A stretch of 64,000 nucleotides of DNA from Epithemia pelagica (taxonomy: Eukaryota; Bacillariophyta; Bacillariophyceae; Surirellales; Surirellaceae), in NCBI GenBank assembly GCA_946965045.2, contig OX337232.1:248001-312000 (forward strand), given 5' to 3'. Positions 60,603 to 64,000 of this stretch are shown here, one piece after another. Within the stretch, counting starts at the first letter, position 1; each line of letters starts with the position of its first letter. The notes below the pieces were generated by a model. The model was not told where the DNA came from, ran no database searches, and worked only from the letters and a program-made list of their open reading frames with translations. Both the position numbers and the translations under genes were made by a program.

Positions 60603-61496
60603 TTATTTTGGACCATCGAACAGTGAGGTCAAAAAGATCCGCACTTCATCGGTATCAACGGAAGCTATCTTTTCATGAATCTCCTGCTTTGAGAGAGCGT
60701 TTCTTTCAGATGCCTGAGGAATAGTTCGGAACATCTCCAGTAGCGTTACAGCGAAAAGGTACATATCTATCTCCTCTTTTGCCTCGAAGTCACCATCTGT
60801 AGGATAGTACTTCATCGTGCGTTCTCGAATTGGACCACCCGTTTTGACGGCCGCTCCGTAGGCTCCCAAATAGCAGTCGCGCTGAGAAAGAAAAATGTTT
60901 GATGGCTTAACATCCAAATGACAAAATCCGGACGCATGTAGTGTAGACAATGCCTTGTGCAGCTGCTTGCCATAACGAAGCAATACTTTTGCTGACAATG
61001 GGATCTTGCACTGTAACAATGTCGTTGGATAAGCAAAACCCTTCCGCTGCCATTGCATCCCGTTCCCCGAGGTTTTTGATAATTAACCATTCCACCAGTT
61101 CCTCCTCAGTCGTAAACTTCATGGTCTCATCACTCATCGGGTATGAATTTTCGGCAATTTGACGGGGGTTGACCCTCCTTGTGCCACTTACCGGTTGTTG
61201 TTGTTTGGGCAGCGTCAAAACAAGAGCACTGTCTTCGCTGTGTCCCGGTAGATCTCTCTCCCTCCTTCTTTAGCAGTCACAAAGTAGGGAGACAACGAAG
61301 CACCTGCTCTCAGCTTGTCTTTGACACCGCTTTCCACTTTGAACACTTCCACTCTGGCGGCATCGATTTCGAGTAGACGATCCCGAACAAATTGCTTTCT
61401 CAGATCGTCAACAATAGCGCCGTTGTCGAGGTAAACTCTGGTGCTTAGATGTTCCCCTTTGAAGATCTCACATGTTACCCAAACGTTGTTGCTCAT
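60603..61496 (-). pseudogene. Ubiquitin-like/protein-kinase (Crinkler-type) pseudogene
   Basis: From 61496 the first frame encodes a beta-grasp-like segment (VWVTCEIFKGEHLSTRVYLD, DDLRKQFV, ARVEVFKVESG, TVLLF) as in ubiquitin-like N-termini of Crinkler-type proteins, then a stop. The reading continues in another frame (TLPKQQQPVSG, EEELVEWLIIKNLGERDAM), and a third switch gives a kinase C-lobe: KALSTLHASGFCHLDVKPSNIFL (catalytic loop HLDVKPSN with Asp and Asn retained) and EEIDMYLFAVTLLEMF. The usual DFG is replaced by LGAYG, so even the intact parent may be catalytically weak. A GTAAGT at ~61191 could be an intron donor, but it does not explain all frame changes. A decayed copy is the simplest reading. 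Confidence 0.65.
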
Positions 61497-61999
61497 GGTG
61501 CGGTGCTGCTCTGAGTGTTAATGTCTTCGACACGAAAAACTGAATGAACAGTTGTGAGGGTGAGGGTGGACTGGCCTTTGCCGCAAAACCTGGCTTTTTC
61601 GTGGCGACTCCCACGTGCGTTGAGTTCGTTCCGTGGTTCTAATCGAAAGAGGTGCTTTCAGCTGTTTGGGCACAAGGACCCATCACTTTTCTCAAGGGCC
61701 ACTCACAGCAAGCTTCTATCATCTCTGGGCGACGAGGACACGGGGGACAGTTGTGATGATGATACGGATGATTCTGGGTTGGACTTGCTGCTGAACAACC
61801 CGAGTTTGGCTCCGATTTCCGTGGCTCGAATTTCCAGCCTATACTACAAAAACGATAAGGTCAGCTTCAGATTCATTAAACTAGCAACCTCGGTGAACCT
61901 ACCGCGCCTGCAATGTATCGTTCGTTTTAACTTCCCCGGATGGTGTTTCTCGAGCCATTTTCCTTTGCTTTCAGTCGTCGCTGCTTTGGAGTATGTTCA
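61497..61999. other. Intergenic region, part of tandem unit
   Basis: A 151-codon plus frame (61554-62009) is unrecognised. 61760-61990 is repeated at ~63430-63660, downstream of the next subfamily B copy, so it belongs to a ~1.66-kb tandem unit. Confidence 0.5.
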
Positions 62000-62560
62000 T
62001 TACATTTGACTTTGTGCCGTTCCCCCATACAGTAGACGTACATTGTCCGACAGAAATGGCAGGACTGCCGTGATAATGATTGGCGCTTCCTTGCAGTGCC
62101 AATGCCGTTTCTTGTTGACTTTCCAACCTTCGGATTCCCACAGTTTCCAGGCCACCAAGGTTTTGAGCGACATGTCCGGAGGAATGTCGGAAACACAAAC
62201 AAACTTCCACACGGCCAATTCCAACAAACACATTTGTTCAAGGATCTTGTACGCTTCGAGGAATTTCTTGGCACGCCTCAACAATGACTGGTCTCGTTCG
62301 AGAATGGCTCGTCCCAACAACGCTGTAGCTCGATCACGGTGAATGTGATAGACGATATAACGCTTGATGGATTCATTGATCTCTCGACCTTCGTCCAGCA
62401 TGCTTTCGCTTCTAGGAGATCCCCAGTTGGACTCTACTGCCACGGCGTGTCTCACACGCGACCGGTCACGACCCCCCTCAAAACGTCTACGTGCTCGACC
62501 AACAGTCTCAGCAGCAGCCGCCGCATCCGCATCGTCCCGAATCACTACCACATTGTCCAT
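62000..62560 (-). CDS. WHC-core family protein, subfamily B
   Basis: The 186-aa product has an Ala/Arg-rich N-terminus, then NESIKRYIVYHIHRDRATALLGRAIL, MCLLELAVWKFVCVSD, TLVAWKLWESEGWK, HWHCKEAPIIITAVLPFLSDN and a short tail. It is the intact partner of the copy at the window's right end, 1.66 kb away, sharing DNA identity through the core and 230 bp of 3' flank. Confidence 0.76.
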   Translation of the reverse strand: MDNVVVIRDDADAAAAAETVGRARRRFEGGRDRSRVRHAVAVESNWGSPRSESMLDEGREINESIKRYIVYHIHRDRATALLGRAILERDQSLLRRAKKFLEAYKILEQMCLLELAVWKFVCVSDIPPDMSLKTLVAWKLWESEGWKVNKKRHWHCKEAPIIITAVLPFLSDNVRLLYGGTAQSQM

Positions 62561-63089
62561 TTTGCTTCAACAGAATCCCAAACAACAACAGCTCTTGTTA
62601 TGCGTAACCGCAGAGGATACAAAAGCTGATAGAAAAGATCTCAAATACCGCGACCGAAAAGATTCAGAGTACCTTTTTTGCTAGGCGCATATGCACTATG
62701 CACGTAAAGTGCTCTTGAGACTTACCTCATTTTAGGAAACGCAAGCGTCCTAGTATGATCCTTCCAGTTTTTTAGCAGAACTGTATGGTCTGACGAATAA
62801 ATGTCGTAATCGGAATGGAGCTCCAGATGTTGTCGCGATTGGATCTACCGCCACGACTTGTGGTTCGAGAGTGGTAGCAGTCGTCGTATTTGGGTGGTGT
62901 TGCCGCCCGCCCCAACTATATAATAGGAGTAGGTACTGGGGCAACCGACGATTGCGTCGTAGCAAGGCAACAATCTCCAAAGGAATGGGAAATGATGATG
63001 AACGTACAGGATCAAGGTCACAAATCGATCGACATGCTTCCCCTTCATCTCCACCCAAGGCGTTCCTAACGACTCCCTTCACTCACATC
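62561..63089. other. Intergenic region
   Basis: No supported gene; this is the 5' flank of the preceding minus-strand gene. Confidence 0.45.
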
Positions 63090-63270
63090 GCATCCCATTC
63101 TAATAATTCTTGCGAATCTTGTCGGTCAGAAAAGGGAAGGACTACTGTCATAATAGTCTAGGCTTCCTCGCATTACACCCGTTCCCATATCAAGGAGGTC
63201 TGGCGCTCCGCGTCGTCGAAAGGCCCATTCGAGATACAAACAAGTCTCTCCATGTCTGTATAACATGCCG
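63090..63270 (-). pseudogene. Relic of a subfamily B copy
   Basis: Minus-strand DNA at ~63100-63180 still encodes VLPF and TDKIRKN-like codons and a degraded CKEA..II segment with stops; 63215-63240 matches the AIWKFVCISNG region (GGCCCATTCGAGATACAAACAA against 59940s). Most of the core is deleted. Confidence 0.6.
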
Positions 63271-63674
63271 TTCCATGTTTTGACCCGGCTCAACACAAAA
63301 GGACCCAAACAAACGGCCATATGGTGCCCGACATGGAACACACTATCTGCCATTACAAGAACACCAAGACAAAACGGAACATTCTGCCTCAAAGAATAGC
63401 TGTGGTGTACGGATACAGTCGTGATTCGTGATGGATGATTCTGTATTGGATTGCTCAACAACCCGAGTTTGGCTCGTAAGTCTGGCTCGTATTCCCAACC
63501 AATGCTACAAAAAAGAAAGAGTTAGCTTCAGATTCCTTAGATATGAGAGTGTGAGTTAGCAACCTTTGTTGAACATACCACGCCTGTCATGAATGGTTCG
63601 TTTTAGCCTCCCCAAATGGTTTCTCTCTAACCATTTTCCTTTGCTTTCGTTCATAAACTTGGAACGTCCGCACT
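63271..63674. other. Intergenic region
   Basis: 63430-63660 repeats the 3' flank of the 62-kb gene. No other feature is seen. Confidence 0.5.
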
Positions 63675-64000
63675 TTATACCGTCTCCAGATACTGTATAC
63701 GTACCTTGTCGGACAGAAAGGGAAGGACTGCCGTGATAATGATCGGAGTTTCCTTGCAATGGACGTGTCGTTCCTTGTTCACTTTCCAACCTTCCGATTC
63801 CCACAGTTTCCAGGCCACCAAGGTTTTGAGCGACATGTCGGGAGGAATGTCGGAAACGGCCAATTGCAGCAAGCACACTTGTTCGAGGGTCTTGTATGCT
63901 TCGAGCAATCTCTTGGCACGTCTCAACAACGAGTTTTCTCCTTCGAGGATGGCTCGTCCCAGCAACGCCGTTGTTTTGTCACGATGAATGGGATAGACGA
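63675..64000 (-). CDS. WHC-core family protein, subfamily B, cut by window end
   Basis: This is the C-terminal part of another subfamily B member; its 5' end lies beyond 64000. It reads IHRDKTTALLGRAILEGENSLLRRAKRLLEAYK, then LLQLAVSDIPPDMS, where six residues (WKFVCV) present in the 62-kb copy are deleted in frame, then TLVAWKLWESEGWK, HVHCKETPIIITAVLPFLSDK. Loss of the invariant WKF.C element suggests impaired function. Confidence 0.7.
   Translation of the reverse strand, partial: VYPIHRDKTTALLGRAILEGENSLLRRAKRLLEAYKTLEQVCLLQLAVSDIPPDMSLKTLVAWKLWESEGWKVNKERHVHCKETPIIITAVLPFLSDKVRIQYLETV

Overview
The window is nuclear DNA of a photosynthetic stramenopile, most likely a pennate diatom. The content is eukaryotic: four genes carry GT-AG introns with a legible reading frame across each junction, two proteins have signal-peptide-like leaders typical of diatom plastid precursors (one with an HAF|CP cleavage context), there are 5S rRNA genes, a fragment of a non-LTR retroelement, and Crinkler-like fragments (P-loop NTPase and ubiquitin-like/kinase). 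Seminavis robusta or a relative is a guess from gene style; no marker here fixes the species.

Left part, 0-35 kb, is ordinary gene-bearing DNA. It holds an acidic membrane-tailed protein, a 5'-truncated non-LTR retroelement with a 16-bp target-site duplication (2287-4603), an AMT-type ammonium transporter (three exons), a PDZ-like CaaX-box protein, a U-box protein with a chaperone-like C-terminal domain (two exons), a PP2C phosphatase (two exons), a truncated GST, a BTB/T1-like protein, two copies of a mitochondrial coiled-coil/TM gene, a DUF1350 hydrolase, a secreted Cys-rich protein, a DUF2237 protein and two paralogous multi-pass membrane proteins. Both ends of the PP2C gene have been copied: its 3' end into a 220-bp direct repeat flanking a small gene, and its 5' end with the neighbouring divergent gene into a 1.4-kb duplication.

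Right part, 35-64 kb, is dominated by one unrecognised gene family, with one more member at 13.2 kb. I count thirteen complete, broken or relic copies. The common core is about 110 residues: a GPW.GKIYE.IGRA helix, SLLELAVWKF.C, a W..GW motif and H.RCN..VI.M followed by .PFL. Subfamily A usually adds an N-terminal C2-C-H-x5-H zinc finger and a short [QE]xx[IL]xS[FY] motif that resembles a PCNA-interacting box. Subfamily B (59.8-64 kb) lacks the finger and has H.HCKE in place of H.RCN. Copies are spread by local tandem and inverted duplication, with stop codons, frameshifts, deletions and one glutamine-repeat expansion. Three 5S rRNA genes are embedded in units that contain the 5' end of a family gene and the 3' flank of the dihydrolipoyl dehydrogenase gene; a Crinkler-like NTPase block separates the first two units.

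Also on the right are mitochondrial dihydrolipoyl dehydrogenase (two exons), a C-CAP/TPR protein, a 40-bp minisatellite, a secreted KGKGY-repeat protein that could be a cell-wall or biosilica protein, and a decayed ubiquitin-like/kinase pseudogene. No tRNA, CRISPR array or prokaryotic operon was seen. Exon boundaries were inferred by eye from GT-AG sites and frame continuity; no alignments or searches were run.
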